Below are positions 23,701-33,340 of a DNA stretch of 64,000 bases, piece after piece; the first letter of the stretch is position 1, and each line of letters begins with the position of its first letter. A program made the translations under genes and the position numbers. Source of the stretch: Eumeta japonica (lineage: Eukaryota; Arthropoda; Insecta; Lepidoptera; Psychidae); assembly GCA_005406025.1 (NCBI GenBank), contig BGZK01000543.1, positions 1 through 64,000 of the forward strand, read 5' to 3'. The notes beneath the pieces were generated by a model. The model worked only from the letters and a program-made list of their open reading frames with translations. It searched no databases and was not told the origin of the DNA.

Positions 23701-26700
23701 GTTTAAAAGAACATATACTAGCAAGATTAGAAAAAGATGTTTGGTAGTGGTTTGACCATTTGTAAAGGGTGAACTAAAATATAGCCAATAAACAAATTTA
23801 TAAAGTGTCTATAATGTTTGTAATGGAAACCATTGTCCTAAAATATCGGAGACCAAATTGGTGAGATATTAAAAAAAAAGCCCAAAATTTAACCACCTGA
23901 AACCGACAAGCTTCCATTAATACATTATTAGATATTAATTCAGCAAGAGAGGTAAACAAAGATCATACTGTGTGGATAATCTCTGTTTACTATTTTTGGG
24001 AAATAATTGTGAATTTATAATAGTAATAATTATAAATTTGACTAGACTATTGACTGTGTTTAGTTTTCTTTTTATTATTAAACAAAATTAGTGAAGAGTT
24101 CACAGGAACTAGTAATTTAATATGTAATGAGAACAAAGAAAGTAGATTGATGGTAACAAATTATAAGCCGATTGTGTGTGAGTAAAGAGTCCGCAAAGGG
24201 CACTCTACAATATATATACATAAAATTATAATATCAATATTAAATCAAGTTTTATGGAATCGAAACTGACAAGTTTGTATGAAATAATTGTTTATAGAGC
24301 GAAGGATGTACAACTCTCCCTTGAAATGATCGTTATCATTTCAAGCGAGAGTTGTGACTTCATTAATAATTAAAAAAAAATTAAATAATGTGGAATAACA
24401 AACTTAGTACCGTTTATCTTTTTAGCCCGCCTTTACAATACTCTTATAATAGAGTTATTTTATCAGTGAATGTAACTCTAAATGTTATTTTGTCCGCGTT
24501 TCAGGTGACTGATGTGATATCGGTGATCTGTGCTCTGATAGTGGCAATCAGCACCACTCATTCGGCCTCCTCTTCGAGATTCGAAGATGCCGGCACACAA
24601 CACGCGATAGAGTCAAAAGATATGTTAGTCAGTCCTGTACTAGTCAGTATTTACACGATTGTCCTGTTGCTGGTAGTCCTCGGTGTGGTTTTTACCATCA
24701 TAATGCTTGTAGGAGTGCATAAGGTGAGAGTCTTAAACATTATAGCGTATATTCGCCCGTAATATGAAAATAATTGACAAAAAGCAAATATGTGAAAGGA
24801 TGTCCTTAAACTTCTAAATTCGCAAGATCATACAGCGTTGATTTATTGAATTATTTCGACATACTCTAGATAGAGCATTAAAAAAACTTGTTTGACAATT
24901 TTTTGTCTAGTCATACTAAATTAAATTGCATATAACTACAATACCAGCTGTGCACTAGGTTTTATTTAAATTTCAAATGGATCATAAAAATCGTTAATGC
25001 ATAGAATTTGAAGGATTCTAATTTATTTGCTTTTTTTTCAAAATATATAGAATATACATCATTAGTAACAGTTTTAAAGTAAAAGACCTTAAGAGATTTT
25101 AATAAATGTTTTGGTGTGGATTGTTTCCTTTACACAAATGGCATCCACATTCGCTTTGTGGAAAGTTGTATCAAAAAGATGGTGATGTTCTTTTTTGATT
25201 TATCAAAGTTAGTACCATTCGCAAACGATATCTCATTTTTATTAAAAGTTGAAGGTAAAGAATTCACTTATGACGATATAACTCTGGCTATCTCGAAAGT
25301 AGAGAAATGTATAAAACTTTCACTTCCAAATGAATAACATGGATCAGGGACTATTGTAGCAAGAGAAAAAGAATTGTAGTTTATCGATATGGATCTAGAT
25401 AACAAGGTTCAATGAAGTCCTCACATAAATAAGTTGAACAAAAGACTTAGTTCTACTTATCTATCTGTAGTTACGATCGATACGAAATTCGATATTGGTA
25501 ATAAAAGTAAGATATTGAAGCCGCGAGATCTGTTTATTTTGATTGTTTTGACAACCTGATGGTATATTGCATCCTGTTCTAGAAATGTGACATAGATATT
25601 CATAAAATTTTCTTAGTGCATAAGACTACAAAAAAAAAATTGTTTAAGTTTAACTTAAAATATTTATTTTTATAGGTCGCTTTTCTCATCTTAATATGAA
25701 TACTAAAAGATTGCTAAAAAACATAAAAAGCAATGCATATAAAAGTAAATATGAGCAACCTTTAAAAATAAATATGTTGAGCTTATAATTAGAGAAACTT
25801 ACGTTTTTATACACAAAATTTTACTTAAATGAGAAAGAAAAATAAAAAATCGAACTACAACACTATATACCCGGTGTAATGTGTAAATTATCAGGCTGTT
25901 TGGTGCTGCTGGATCCCGTAAATGTTGATCACGTGTGCTTCCATGTACAGATATAAAATTCGTTTAATATTTGCACGGTCGCATAATAACAGTAAAGGGC
26001 TGTGGAAAATAACTTTGATTTAATTAAGAACTGTCCAGACTAGTGTTTAGGTACTATATCTAAGGCAAATTCACCAGATATTTGATACATCAGTTGGTAA
26101 TTTTATTTGCTTTTTATCATATTGTAGAATAAACGTGGCCACCTGAAGATGTATCTGATCTTCTCGACCATTTTGTTGACGCTGGCTATCATCGTGTTTT
26201 TGTCATCGCTGTGGATTACGAGTATAAATGACGTTAACAGCATCTTCTTAAGACTGTTTCTATATGGTGGGTGTTTTTTTTATATATTCAAAAGGTTAAT
26301 AGCCCTAACCGACCGATTGATTCGAGTGAATTTTTATACACAGCTTAATCCATACCATCGAGAAAATGTAAATTAGATTAACATATTTATTTTATTACGT
26401 TCTCAATTGCTTAAGAACATTTCTATATTTTACAGCTAAACTTAGACGTGTACAAGAACAACGTCTGATAGGCCAATACAAATATACATGAATTTTAATG
26501 TCAAAATAAAGTAAAGTAGTATTTGAAACTAAAGCCGGAATTAGGCAAAATGCAAATATTTCATACTGACAATTATTTTTTGCACGCTTTCTTTTACTCA
26601 GTATCTTCGAATAAGCAGCCGCCTACATTTGAAAGATTTTCTTTCATCAATTGCTTATTTCTTCTTTTAATTTATCTCGTATTGAACCCATTGTTAATGC

Positions 26701-29051
26701 TATTTAAACTTAGATTGGCTGAAATTATATTTCAAAGAACTTAGGAAACTGAGTAAATGATAAATTATATTTATTTTATTTAAAATTAAATTTGAAAAAA
26801 TAGCTTTATGTTATTACTGTTATAATATTGTAATTAACATATAAATTTATATTATAACATCATTAATATGTACTCATTTTCTACATAGTTTTATATACTA
26901 GTTTACGCTCACGAATCCGCCTGCGTGGATCAAGAAAAAATTCCTTCATCTTGTTGCCAACCGGTCACTCGAATATAGTCTAGCTTTTTTTATGAATAAA
27001 ACAATTTTTAGAATCTGTAACAGCATAAATATGATTACGAAACCAAAGTGAAATCTTAATATTCTATTCTACTCGAGGTCTTTGTTATTAAGGAAAGCAT
27101 ATTTAGAATCCGTTTATTATTTTGTATCATTACCATAAATACGCAGATGAAGTCGGGTATAAATGCTAGTTTCTTCTGAGATACCACCCCGTTCGTACTT
27201 AGAACGTACCGCCAATTTCATAGTAGTACTATTATTGGCTTAAGGACACAAAAAAGATGAACAAAATAGACAGACACACTCATTGAAGATAGTCTATCCT
27301 TGTGGGAAATTCGATTGTAGTCTATTTAGCCTTTTCGGAAATTAGTTCCGACAAACATGCAAACAGTGAGAGTAAAAATTTAAAAATGCATTAAATGCAT
27401 TATTGAATAAATATTTATGACAAAATTTTACAACAAGAAATAACAAATGACTTATTTTTTATTCCAGGAGAAATTCCACTTTATTTTAAAAATTTTATTA
27501 AAATCTGTTCAGCCGTTTCAGAGATTATGTAGCCCTAGCAAAACCCGCCTCAGTGATCGTCTACGTCCCGAAAAAGTAACTATGCCAAACTTCAATTCAA
27601 TTGGATCTATAGTTTCAGAGATCTCATAAAATGATGATTTTTTTTCGATAGGATCTGCGTAAAATCCATTCTCAGTGAGCATCCATATCCTGAAAAGAGT
27701 AACCATGCCGCATTTCAAGTCAATCGGACCTATAATTTCGGAGATCTCGTGATAATATATAGATTACCATTTGTGTAATCACGTGTTCTAACCGCATACT
27801 AATTAGTAAGAGACATTTTTACGACCGAATCGGTGATGAAAGTGAACAAAATGGGGTACCTGAATTGACATTTATCCAGCAAAGACAGTTACAAAAAGAA
27901 AGAAAAAATATTAATAACAATCGTGTCCATTATTATTTCATAAAGACCGGAATGAGTTATGAAAGAGGTGATTTCACTTCTGAACGTGGGGTTCCTGCAC
28001 ACCTTACATCAATGGTTTCCTGCGATAAACAGTGTCTTGTCTATTTTAGACTATTATTAGATTTTTTTTTGATTGTAAATTAAATGGACAATTTATATTA
28101 AAAATAGTTTGACAAAAGCAATGTAATTAACTATGGAGTTAACTCTGTAGTTAATATAACACTGTGCAATTGTATGCAGGGCATACTATTAAGTTTTAGA
28201 AACTTGTTTTTTACAAGTCAATATAATTAATAATTAAATATTTTTTTATTATTAATTATAAAATAAATAATTGAGTAATAAAATTGCGAAAACCAAGTAA
28301 GAGCTATTGAAAAATCAACAACTCTTACTTGCAAAAACCAAGGGACACCATTGTAAAGGACTTTTATTTAAGGTTGTCTTGAAAGGCGCCTTGAAACCCA
28401 GTCATTGCCGCCTTTGGTCTTGTAAAAACTATTTTGATAATTGTAAGTATAGTGTGACTAAAGTTCATTCTGTACGCTGCGGTGTGAACAGCCTTATATT
28501 GGCAGCAGTTTAAAAATGTCGATTTAGAAGGGTGCATGGACGTAAGTTGCTAGTAAAGACAACGATTTTTGAGAAATTATTTTAAAACACTAAGCAAACA
28601 ACCCAAAAGAACAAACAAATCGAGCATATTTGAATAGCGATAAGATCTCGATATTTTTTATATATTCTACATTTTAAGATATAAACGTTACAAGTTCTTT
28701 TTGACAATCCTAATTGTATTTTTAATAATAGGTGTACCTTCTTAAATATTGCTCAATCAAGTGCTTATTCCGAGAAACTTTCAGTATACCACATGAATTA
28801 TGACGAGACACGCCGTGACAAACGAGGGTTGACATATGCTTTCCAGCACGTGACCTCTCGTGAGGGCGGGCAAAGGGAAAAGGTTTTCCTCATTCCATTC
28901 GCCATCTGATACTCGCAGTAGAAGCTCCGTTTGAACAACTTCATGTAATATTTTTGTATTTTCAGCACTCAGAATTTACTTCCTGTTGGTAGTCAGGAGT
29001 TACTACTACCAGATGAACACCAACAATCCGGCCGTCTTCAGCATGGCTTAA
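17626..29051 (+). CDS. Spliced gene for a four-transmembrane, Cys-rich N-terminus protein (DUF4728/LAPTM-like tetraspan)
   Basis: Four coding exons (17626-17706, 24505-24723, 26128-26266, 28966-29051) total 525 nt, or 174 residues plus TAA. Junction phases are 0, 0 and 1, and every boundary has GT/AG. The protein starts with a short cytosolic-looking segment in which four consecutive Cys precede INLRTG, then TM1 (about 19-44). An extracellular or lumenal loop of about 27 residues follows, then TM2 (about 71-95), a short basic turn (HKNKRGHLK), TM3 (about 109-133) and TM4 (about 138-160), with a tail ending SMA. The CC..RTG..I.G signature and length resemble insect DUF4728 proteins and, more distantly, lysosomal LAPTM4. 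I infer an integral membrane protein, but the exact role is unknown. Intron 1 hosts a gypsy and an RTE-like relic in sense orientation. A 5' UTR intron is likely, because 'ttacttgcag' lies just before the start codon. Confidence 0.85.
17880..17990 (+). pseudogene. LINE RT motif-C fragment (FSDD-like)
   Basis: The translated segment contains '[20 protein letters not shown]', closely resembling the F-A-D-D region of jockey-type reverse transcriptases ('...D..LFADDT.LL'). It is an isolated remnant in intron 1 with no preserved neighbouring motifs. Confidence 0.6.
18005..18142 (-). repeat. Dispersed repeat D, copy 2
   Basis: On the minus strand the blocks 'gtgccactagacgatcctg', 'caggtaagccccaaactga' and 'ctcaagctgtccgggagtg' run parallel to repeat D at 6.2-6.45 kb. 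The gypsy 5' LTR starts directly after it, so the retrotransposon probably inserted into this repeat. Confidence 0.55.
18143..18299 (+). repeat. 5' LTR (3'-truncated) of the gypsy element
   Basis: The repeat starts 'tgtgacgtatccggactcc' and is about 96% identical over about 155 bp to 21247-21403. Similarity fades after 'ttataattattt'. The internal deletion probably removed the distal LTR end. Confidence 0.85.
18300..20408 (+). pseudogene. Gypsy pol: protease remnant, reverse transcriptase, RNase H, integrase N-terminus
   Basis: An open frame of 700 codons begins at TTG (18306), not at ATG, and is simply the stop-free part of pol. Residues about 1-60 are the C-terminal half of a retropepsin, with the 'IIGADFL' motif at 40-46; the catalytic D-T/S-G half is missing. 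The RT palm spans about 130-310, with YLDD at 277-280. The RNase H block spans about 425-505. It has the first Asp (TDAS, residue 430) and the last (TDHK), but Lys replaces the usual Glu at residue 471 ('YDRKLLAIY' where the family has 'DRELLAIY'). A 'DTLSRIE' linker is present. The integrase zinc-finger His pair begins, then the frame is lost near 20250. It is non-functional. Confidence 0.9.
20250..20860 (+). pseudogene. Gypsy integrase catalytic core, split by frameshifts
   Basis: After a frameshift near 20250 the integrase continues in another frame, with the second zinc-finger Cys region and '[14 protein letters not shown]' (ORF 20338-20613). The three core acidic residues are recognisable: Asp at 20350-20352, Asp at 20527-20529 ('TDRGKEF') and Glu at 20634-20636 ('GLVERF'). 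The last lies beyond a second frameshift near 20600. A third shift or stop lies near 20865. The triad is intact as residues, but no single frame carries it. Confidence 0.85.
20856..21224 (+). pseudogene. Gypsy integrase C-terminal domain and tail
   Basis: A 122-codon ORF contains '[15 protein letters not shown]', typical of the C-terminal domain of insect gypsy integrases ('Y.GPY.V..R..K.F.I...G'). It ends in '[14 protein letters not shown]', a frequent terminal motif. It is out of frame with the core upstream. Confidence 0.85.
21234..21243 (+). promoter_or_regulatory. Polypurine tract of the gypsy element
   Basis: The tract 'agggagggag' ends three bases before the 3' LTR at 21247, the expected place for plus-strand priming. 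Confidence 0.7.
21247..21403 (+). repeat. 3' LTR of the gypsy element
   Basis: It starts 'tgtggcgtatccagactcc'. It may extend further downstream than the part shared with the truncated 5' copy; the true 3' end and the target-site duplication could not be fixed. Confidence 0.8.
21410..22375. other. Intron 1 sequence without recognised features
   Basis: Apart from the possible distal part of the 3' LTR (to about 21480), no domain or repeat is recognised. The ORFs at 21730-21945 and 21841-22092 overlap on opposite strands and look accidental. Confidence 0.4.
22380..23880 (+). pseudogene. Decayed RTE-like LINE (endonuclease-reverse transcriptase relic)
   Basis: Many short collinear matches to the lepidopteran 'endonuclease-reverse transcriptase' type appear across three frames. 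'[16 protein letters not shown]', 'ADQVFSRKQ' and '[14 protein letters not shown]' (ORF 22972-23211) correspond to '..LIERV...', 'DQVF..RQ' and '..VF..F.DL.KAYD'. Further on come 'VNVSKTKIV' (about 23300) and a 'YGSKGW' block near 23575 (like 'YGSE.W'). A 'RWFGHL'-like block appears near 23740. Stops are numerous. It lies in sense orientation inside intron 1. Confidence 0.65.
24310..24355. repeat. Hairpin, 21-bp arms, 4-base loop
   Basis: The arms 24310-24330 and 24335-24355 pair with a single mismatch around 'cgtt'. It lies in intron 1, about 150 bases before exon 2. No known element is recognised. Confidence 0.8.
24505..24723 (+). CDS. Exon 2 of the tetraspan gene
   Basis: Seventy-three codons lie between the acceptor 'tgtccgcgtttcag' and the donor 'gtgaga', in phase 0 at both ends. 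It encodes the rest of TM1, the loop with [15 protein letters not shown], and the Val/Leu-rich TM2 ending GVHK. The upstream ATG at 24388 merely opens the same frame in the intron and is not a start. Confidence 0.85.
25116..25340 (+). pseudogene. LINE RT fragment (FAND-like motif)
   Basis: The translation has '[18 protein letters not shown]', then '[13 protein letters not shown]'. This follows the pattern of RT motif C and its downstream helix in jockey-like elements, with Asn in place of the first Asp. It is an isolated relic in intron 2. Confidence 0.5.
26128..26266 (+). CDS. Exon 3 of the tetraspan gene
   Basis: Forty-six codons plus one base run between the acceptor 'tatcatattgtag' and the donor 'gtgggt'. 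It encodes NKRGHLK, TM3 ([17 protein letters not shown]) and the start of TM4 ([10 protein letters not shown]). Reading past the donor gives an intron-retained ORF to 26376 that should be ignored. Confidence 0.85.
26380..27460. other. Intron 3, no feature recognised
   Basis: This is AT-rich intronic sequence. The 73-codon ORF at 26523-26744 is hydrophobic by composition but has no start context, splice sites or recognised family. Confidence 0.4.
27461..27770 (+). repeat. Two-unit dispersed repeat H in intron 3
   Basis: A leader 'aaatctgttcagccgtttca' precedes two related units of about 119 bp period (27541-27632 and 27660-27757). Each unit carries 'atgcc..a.ttcaa.tcaat', a 'cggacctata'-like block and 'gagatctc'. 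The wording is typical of lepidopteran LINE-associated repeats. The ORFs on both strands are incidental. Confidence 0.55.
27771..28960. other. Intron 3, no gene recognised
   Basis: Two weak ORFs (27865-28083, 28307-28513) show no recognisable domain. A small inverted repeat 'aagtaagagc...ctcttactt' lies at 28294-28329. A GC-richer patch at 28815-28930 precedes exon 4. Confidence 0.4.
28966..29051 (+). CDS. Exon 4 (terminal) of the tetraspan gene
   Basis: It follows the acceptor 'tttgtattttcag', completes a split Ala codon, and encodes [15 protein letters not shown] then [12 protein letters not shown] and TAA. It supplies the end of TM4 and a short C-terminal tail. Confidence 0.85.
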
Positions 29052-29850
29052 GTGCGTCCTCTCGTCCTCCGACGCAGCACTCGATGTTTTAATTTGAATA
29101 TTTTACGTCTACTTATGTGTATTTCAGAAACGTATTGTGACTTGCGTCATCACTACACTTACGTACCGCGTATTATTTTTTCTTTATCACAAAATTCTTC
29201 ATAAATGCCGTCAGCAAATAGATAGATTATGGGCGGCAACTGTGTCGACGACGTCATATACGACACGTAAATCAATTATTGTTTGACGTTAAATCCACTA
29301 TATTTATATTATACGTATATTTTCACTATAGTAATTATGAAGTTCAACAAGCTGTATTTTTTTTTTTTTTTTAAATGAACTGATTCCTTTAATGAAAAGC
29401 TTTAAGAGCTTATTTGACAATGATCGAATATTATAATAGAAAAATTAAAAATAGGAATTAGTACCTAAGAGAAAATTAAGTTTATGTATACACAAATATA
29501 ATAGTTTGGGAATAAGGTTGATGCTAATAGAATTTAAGGAATTTTATTAATAGTAAGTTCTTTTTTATATTAGAAATGTGGTCAACTAAATCTTGATGTA
29601 CGCTTTATAAAAAATCTTGTAATACAACGCATGTATATTTGTCACTGTGAAGTATGTAATCGGTGGGACCTGCGGTGCACGAGCGGCGGGTGGGGTGTGG
29701 TGCGGGGTGTGGTAGCGCAGGTGCCCGCAGCGGTCGGCCAACACCACGACCGGCAGCAGTCACTTGCAGGCATTGCAAACCGGTAAAGATGTGTGCGTTG
29801 TACTGTATATTTAAGTATTTATAATAAAATGTATATTAAGTCAAAAAACT
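29052..29850 (+). other. Probable 3' UTR with poly(A) signal
   Basis: There is no further ORF after the stop codon. A canonical AATAAA lies at 29823-29828; an ATTAAA near 29442 is an alternative. A GC-rich tract with GTGGGGTGTGG-type runs lies at 29655-29770. Confidence 0.5.
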
Positions 29851-30780
29851 GTTGATAAGACAAAAATATTCTAATGTATATAGAAGATTAAACGAACTTT
29901 TTTGTGTAGGGGTCCATTGAAATATTACGTAATCAGAATTTGTGTAATTTTAAACCCCTTCCCCTTGTCGGTAAAAATAAGCAAAACTCTCACCCACTCC
30001 CTTATGCTTACTTAAACATTGGTATATTTTCTTTGTTTTTCATGAGCAGCAGTTATCAAATCTAAAAATAAATAATTCTGAGATTATAAAGGAATTTATA
30101 GCATATTTAGTATTTATTTAAACAACAATAAGAACGTTATTTATTGCAAATAAGTTTTATTAAAAAAATTGAAACCAATTCAACAGTGTCATAATGGATC
30201 AATGGTAAAACAACACAAACGCAGAAGGAAAGATGCACAGGTGTTTACTATTTTAATATCGAAAAGCGGCACAAAATCACAATAGAAGCGAGTATTCTGT
30301 CAAAGTCTACATAATATATGTATCTTACATTTCAAAGTACCAAAGAAAAACGACGGAGGTAACATTAATTGTCATATGATGTTTCGATCGAAAGATCATG
30401 AGAAAAAGGTTCATTTTTAAATACGATTAGTACAAAAAGGATCATCCTGTTCCTGGAACAAAATAACACATAATTTTTACAATTCGTACGTGCTGTCGTA
30501 AAGCAATGCATTCGTGAAGAGGCTAAACAATATTTAAATTGTTCATTATTGTGTTTTGTTTGAATGGATGAACATGATTACAGGATATTTTTCTGCAGAG
30601 TAAAACGTAATGTAGTTGTGTTTACTATAATAACATGATATTATAGTTAATTCAAAATTTTAATTTTATTATTTCGATTGGAATATATATTAAAGGTCTT
30701 GATAATTTCAGTTGTGTAAAGTATGTATGTAATTATATAAAATTGCTTCTGGTTATTTGTATCATAAAATAGATGACAAT
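29851..30780. other. Intergenic, no feature recognised
   Basis: The sequence is AT-rich, with no domain, RNA gene or repeat that I recognise. Confidence 0.4.
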
Positions 30781-30799
30781 TCATTAAATATTAAAATAT

Positions 30800-30905
30800 T
30801 TTTTGTTGTATAGCAATATATACAATGTATATATGTACATATACAATGTATACAATATATACAATACTGTATATTGTAAATATGTACAATATATACTGTA
30901 CGTAA
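30800..30905. repeat. TATACAATGTA-type self-complementary minisatellite
   Basis: Short variants of 'tatacaatgtata' and its complement recur about eight times. It can fold in several registers. It directly abuts the left end of the inverted-repeat composite. Confidence 0.75.
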
Positions 30906-31149
30906 TCTGTTAAAACCTCTTTGATGATCTGGGAAACATATTTTTCACATTCTTTGACAGACTCTGAAAATCAATGACCACTTAATTCAGGTATGAACAA
31001 TCTTTCATATGTTATAGGTCAAACTTAGTGTGTAAATATGTTCACTGTCCGCGTGGGTGCTCCAATTTTGACAACGACTGCGGTAATTATTTTGAATAAA
31101 TTAGTTGGATATCATCCAACGCGGAATTTAAATAAAAATGTCCTCTTGA

Positions 31150-32200
31150 ACAAGGCGGGGGTGTGGTTAATGGATCCCGAGTTTATAAATCGGCTCCCTT
31201 CGACCTTTTATTAGGAGCGGCGGAGGTGGGTATTATCCTACGAGACTGTAAAATTAGTTTACAAACAGAGGATCTAATTGCGTTGGACACTATATATGAC
31301 CATATAATTATGGGTTCAATATCGCGAAGGATCTGCAATCCAATCCACCTAAGATTGCAGATCCTTCGCGGATTGCGGCAATTTCTCTTTCCAGTGTGTG
31401 TGAAAAATTTTGGCGGGTGGCGATTGTTCCGGGAATTGAGCACATTGACCAACTGGAGAGGTAATGTGAGGACATATATATCAACGATCACTAGTGAAAT
31501 CAGAGTGGTTTATGGTGCAGTCAGCTTTTCTTGCACAGCGGTCTCGTAGAAACTCTAGAGAGATGGTTTCATCATTGGATATTCAAATCTGCGGGAAATA
31601 ATTCCAAAATTCTGGTCGTTTTTGATGGGAGTTGTCTTTCATCTGGAGTTTCTTTCAACGACTGTATCATGCGGATCTAAAGTTACATTGGGATATAAAC
31701 CATACATTTTTAAGATTTCGGCGCCACCAAGTGGCTTTCATGACGGACATCAAAATGATGTTTCGTCAAATACTGGTACAACCCGATAATAGGCGATATC
31801 AGCTTGTATTTTTGTAGTAGTCACCTTCGGAGGAACTGAGGATATATGAATTGAAAACCAATAGCTACGGACTTAAATCGAGTACCTATATCGCAATACG
31901 GTTATTTTTAGAATTAGCGTAGCGGAAGTGCGATCCATTTCCACGCGCGGCGGAAATCCTAAGATCAGATCATTGATGACACCACTTCGGGCGGGTTGTC
32001 ATAAAAAAGGCACAGTCTTTCTAGATTGAACTAATAGAACTAATGGTAGTAGGCAGTTACGAGGTGGGGAAATGGCTTTCGAATAGCAGGGGAATTATTA
32101 GCGGACGTTCCTCAGGAACATCAACTTTCTCTATTATTTGGAAATATTAAAAGCCCGAGTCTAACAACGGTACTCGGACTTTTGTCCAACTAATGTTCAA
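31150..32200 (+). pseudogene. Bel/Pao retrotransposon pol relic (protease end and reverse transcriptase)
   Basis: The first block, 'YKSAPFDLLLGAAEVG', matches the protease-end motif 'YKSAPVDLLLGADVYG' of Pao-type elements. It is followed by the 'RFRRHQVAF' and 'DIKMMFRQILVQPDNRRYQ' RT blocks (31705-31800). Next come 'SEELRIYELKTNSYGLKSST' in another frame, then 'FPRAAEILRS', an IDDTTSGGL catalytic block near 31971, and 'YEVGKWLSNSR' near 32060. Several frameshifts and stops break it. RNase H and integrase are absent because the right inverted arm begins there. It is non-functional. Confidence 0.75.
31323..31370. repeat. Perfect 18-bp-arm hairpin inside the Bel/Pao relic
   Basis: The arms 31323-31340 ('cgcgaaggatctgcaatc') and 31353-31370 are exact complements around a 12-base loop. 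The hairpin interrupts the pol homology between the protease-end and RT blocks. Confidence 0.85.
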
Positions 32201-32426
32201 CTGTGTTGATGTCCAACTAATTTATCCAAATAAATTACCGCAGTCGTTGTTAAAATTGGACCACCCACGCGGCTCGTGAACATATTTACACACTAAGTTT
32301 GACCTACAACATATCAAAGATTGTTCGTACCTGAATTAAGTGGTCATTGATTTTCACCACCAGAAGAGTCTGTCAAAGAATGTGAAAAATATGTTTCCCA
32401 GATCATCAGGGAGGAGTGGCATAAAT

Positions 32427-32476
32427 TTTTACAAAATTGGTTTGTTCGTTCATACGAATAAATCAATTTTGTAAAA
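32427..32476. repeat. Hairpin, 17-bp arms
   Basis: The arms 32427-32443 and 32460-32476 match 16 of 17 positions around a 16-base loop. It lies immediately outside the right arm of the composite element. Confidence 0.75.
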
Positions 32477-32489
32477 ATAACACAAATTA

Positions 32490-32535
32490 GCACATTTATG
32501 AAAATTGACATAAATGCACATTTTCATAAATGTGC
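32490..32535. repeat. Hairpin, 16-bp perfect arms
   Basis: The arms 32490-32505 ('gcacatttatgaaaat') and 32520-32535 are exact complements with a 14-base loop. Variants of the same 'cataaatgcacattt' words fill the surrounding bases. Confidence 0.8.
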
Positions 32536-32764
32536 ATTTATGCTAACGAGGAATATTTTGAGAATATTTAAATAAAATTCATTTTTGATTATTTATAGTA
32601 ATTTTTTCTCATTCATTCCAGCAATTTTTAGTGCTGTGTACGTATATACTATTATTATAATTTATATGAAAAATCATGAAAATATTTTTCGATGTAATGT
32701 TGGACGATAGAAGAACCGTCAAACAATGTTTTTTTTTCACATTTTATTTAACTATTATTGAGAG

Positions 32765-32823
32765 TACCCGACAATTTTATGTTTATTTATTGAGATAATA
32801 AATAAACATAAAATTGTCGGGTA
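32765..32823. repeat. Perfect hairpin, 27-bp arms, 5-base loop
   Basis: The arms 32765-32791 and 32797-32823 are exact reverse complements around 'gagat'. No other copy is seen in the window. Confidence 0.9.
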
Positions 32824-33234
32824 ACTATTTTATATTTATATATTATAGCAACTATATATAGTATTCTCGTGACTTATTTTTTCCAACGAATTTGTCGTAA
32901 CCTAAAAGGGAGTAGTCTATTCTTGAAGCCATCTTTTCTAAACTCCGCTATTCGTAGTAAACACGAACATGTCTGTATTTTTGTTTAACAACACAAAACC
33001 AAAAGTTCTGAAAGTCAAATAAAATTTTGCCGTCTTATTCTAATAATACCATAATTTTCGAATAAATTGTGCTCTTGTATGTAAAATTAAGAAATAGGTT
33101 TCCATGAAACTGGGTTCGTCTGACCGCAAATCAGCATCTGAGACGAAATTTAATATTTTTCTGTATACAGCAAAACGGCGCCATCTCTTGACATGTTAAC
33201 TTTTTGTAATCATCTCGAATCACTTTAATATTTG

Positions 33235-33340
33235 TTCATTTTGTGGGATAGGGATTCGTAGTGGAAGAACAGACTCGAGAGTCAGTGGTGAGTTGCATAT
33301 TGCATGATAACAAATGTTGCAAGCGAGGGCTATTTACTAC
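33235..33340. repeat. Relative of the Penelope-associated arm (third copy)
   Basis: The sequence 'ttcgtagtggaagaacagac', 'gagtcagtggtgagttgca' and 'aatgttgcaagcg' parallels the right arm at 39130-39227. The minus strand translates to '...CNMQLTTDSRVCSSTTNPYP', and the left arm at 38.8 kb to 'CSMQPTADPRIGLSTTNLYL'. Part of a shared element is present without its coding core. Confidence 0.55.

Larger units (their letters stand above)
30916..32414. mobile_element. Composite element: Bel/Pao pol relic between long inverted repeats
   Basis: The left arm (about 30916-31112) and right arm (about 32206-32414) are reverse complements over about 195 bp at roughly 90%. The right arm has one 8-base insertion. 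They enclose about 1.1 kb of Bel/Pao pol sequence. The arms are inverted, not direct, so they are not an ordinary LTR pair. No clear target-site duplication was found. Possible origins are a foldback DNA element that captured retroelement sequence, or an inverted duplication of one LTR-like segment. Confidence 0.75.

Noticed and set aside
24388..24504. ATG upstream of exon 2 in the same frame
   Set aside because: A strong acceptor precedes 24505, and exon 1 supplies the family-typical N-terminus, so the upstream ATG lies in intron 1.
26149..26376. 75-codon ORF starting at an internal Met of exon 3
   Set aside because: Only the part up to the donor at 26266 is coding; the rest is intron read-through.
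30800..30905. CRISPR-like or regulatory array
   Set aside because: The units are irregular TATACAATGTA words without spacers of constant size; the DNA is eukaryotic.
31163..31549. 128-codon ORF as a host gene
   Set aside because: Its N-terminal part is a Bel/Pao protease-end motif and the rest reads through a hairpin, so it is part of the retroelement relic.
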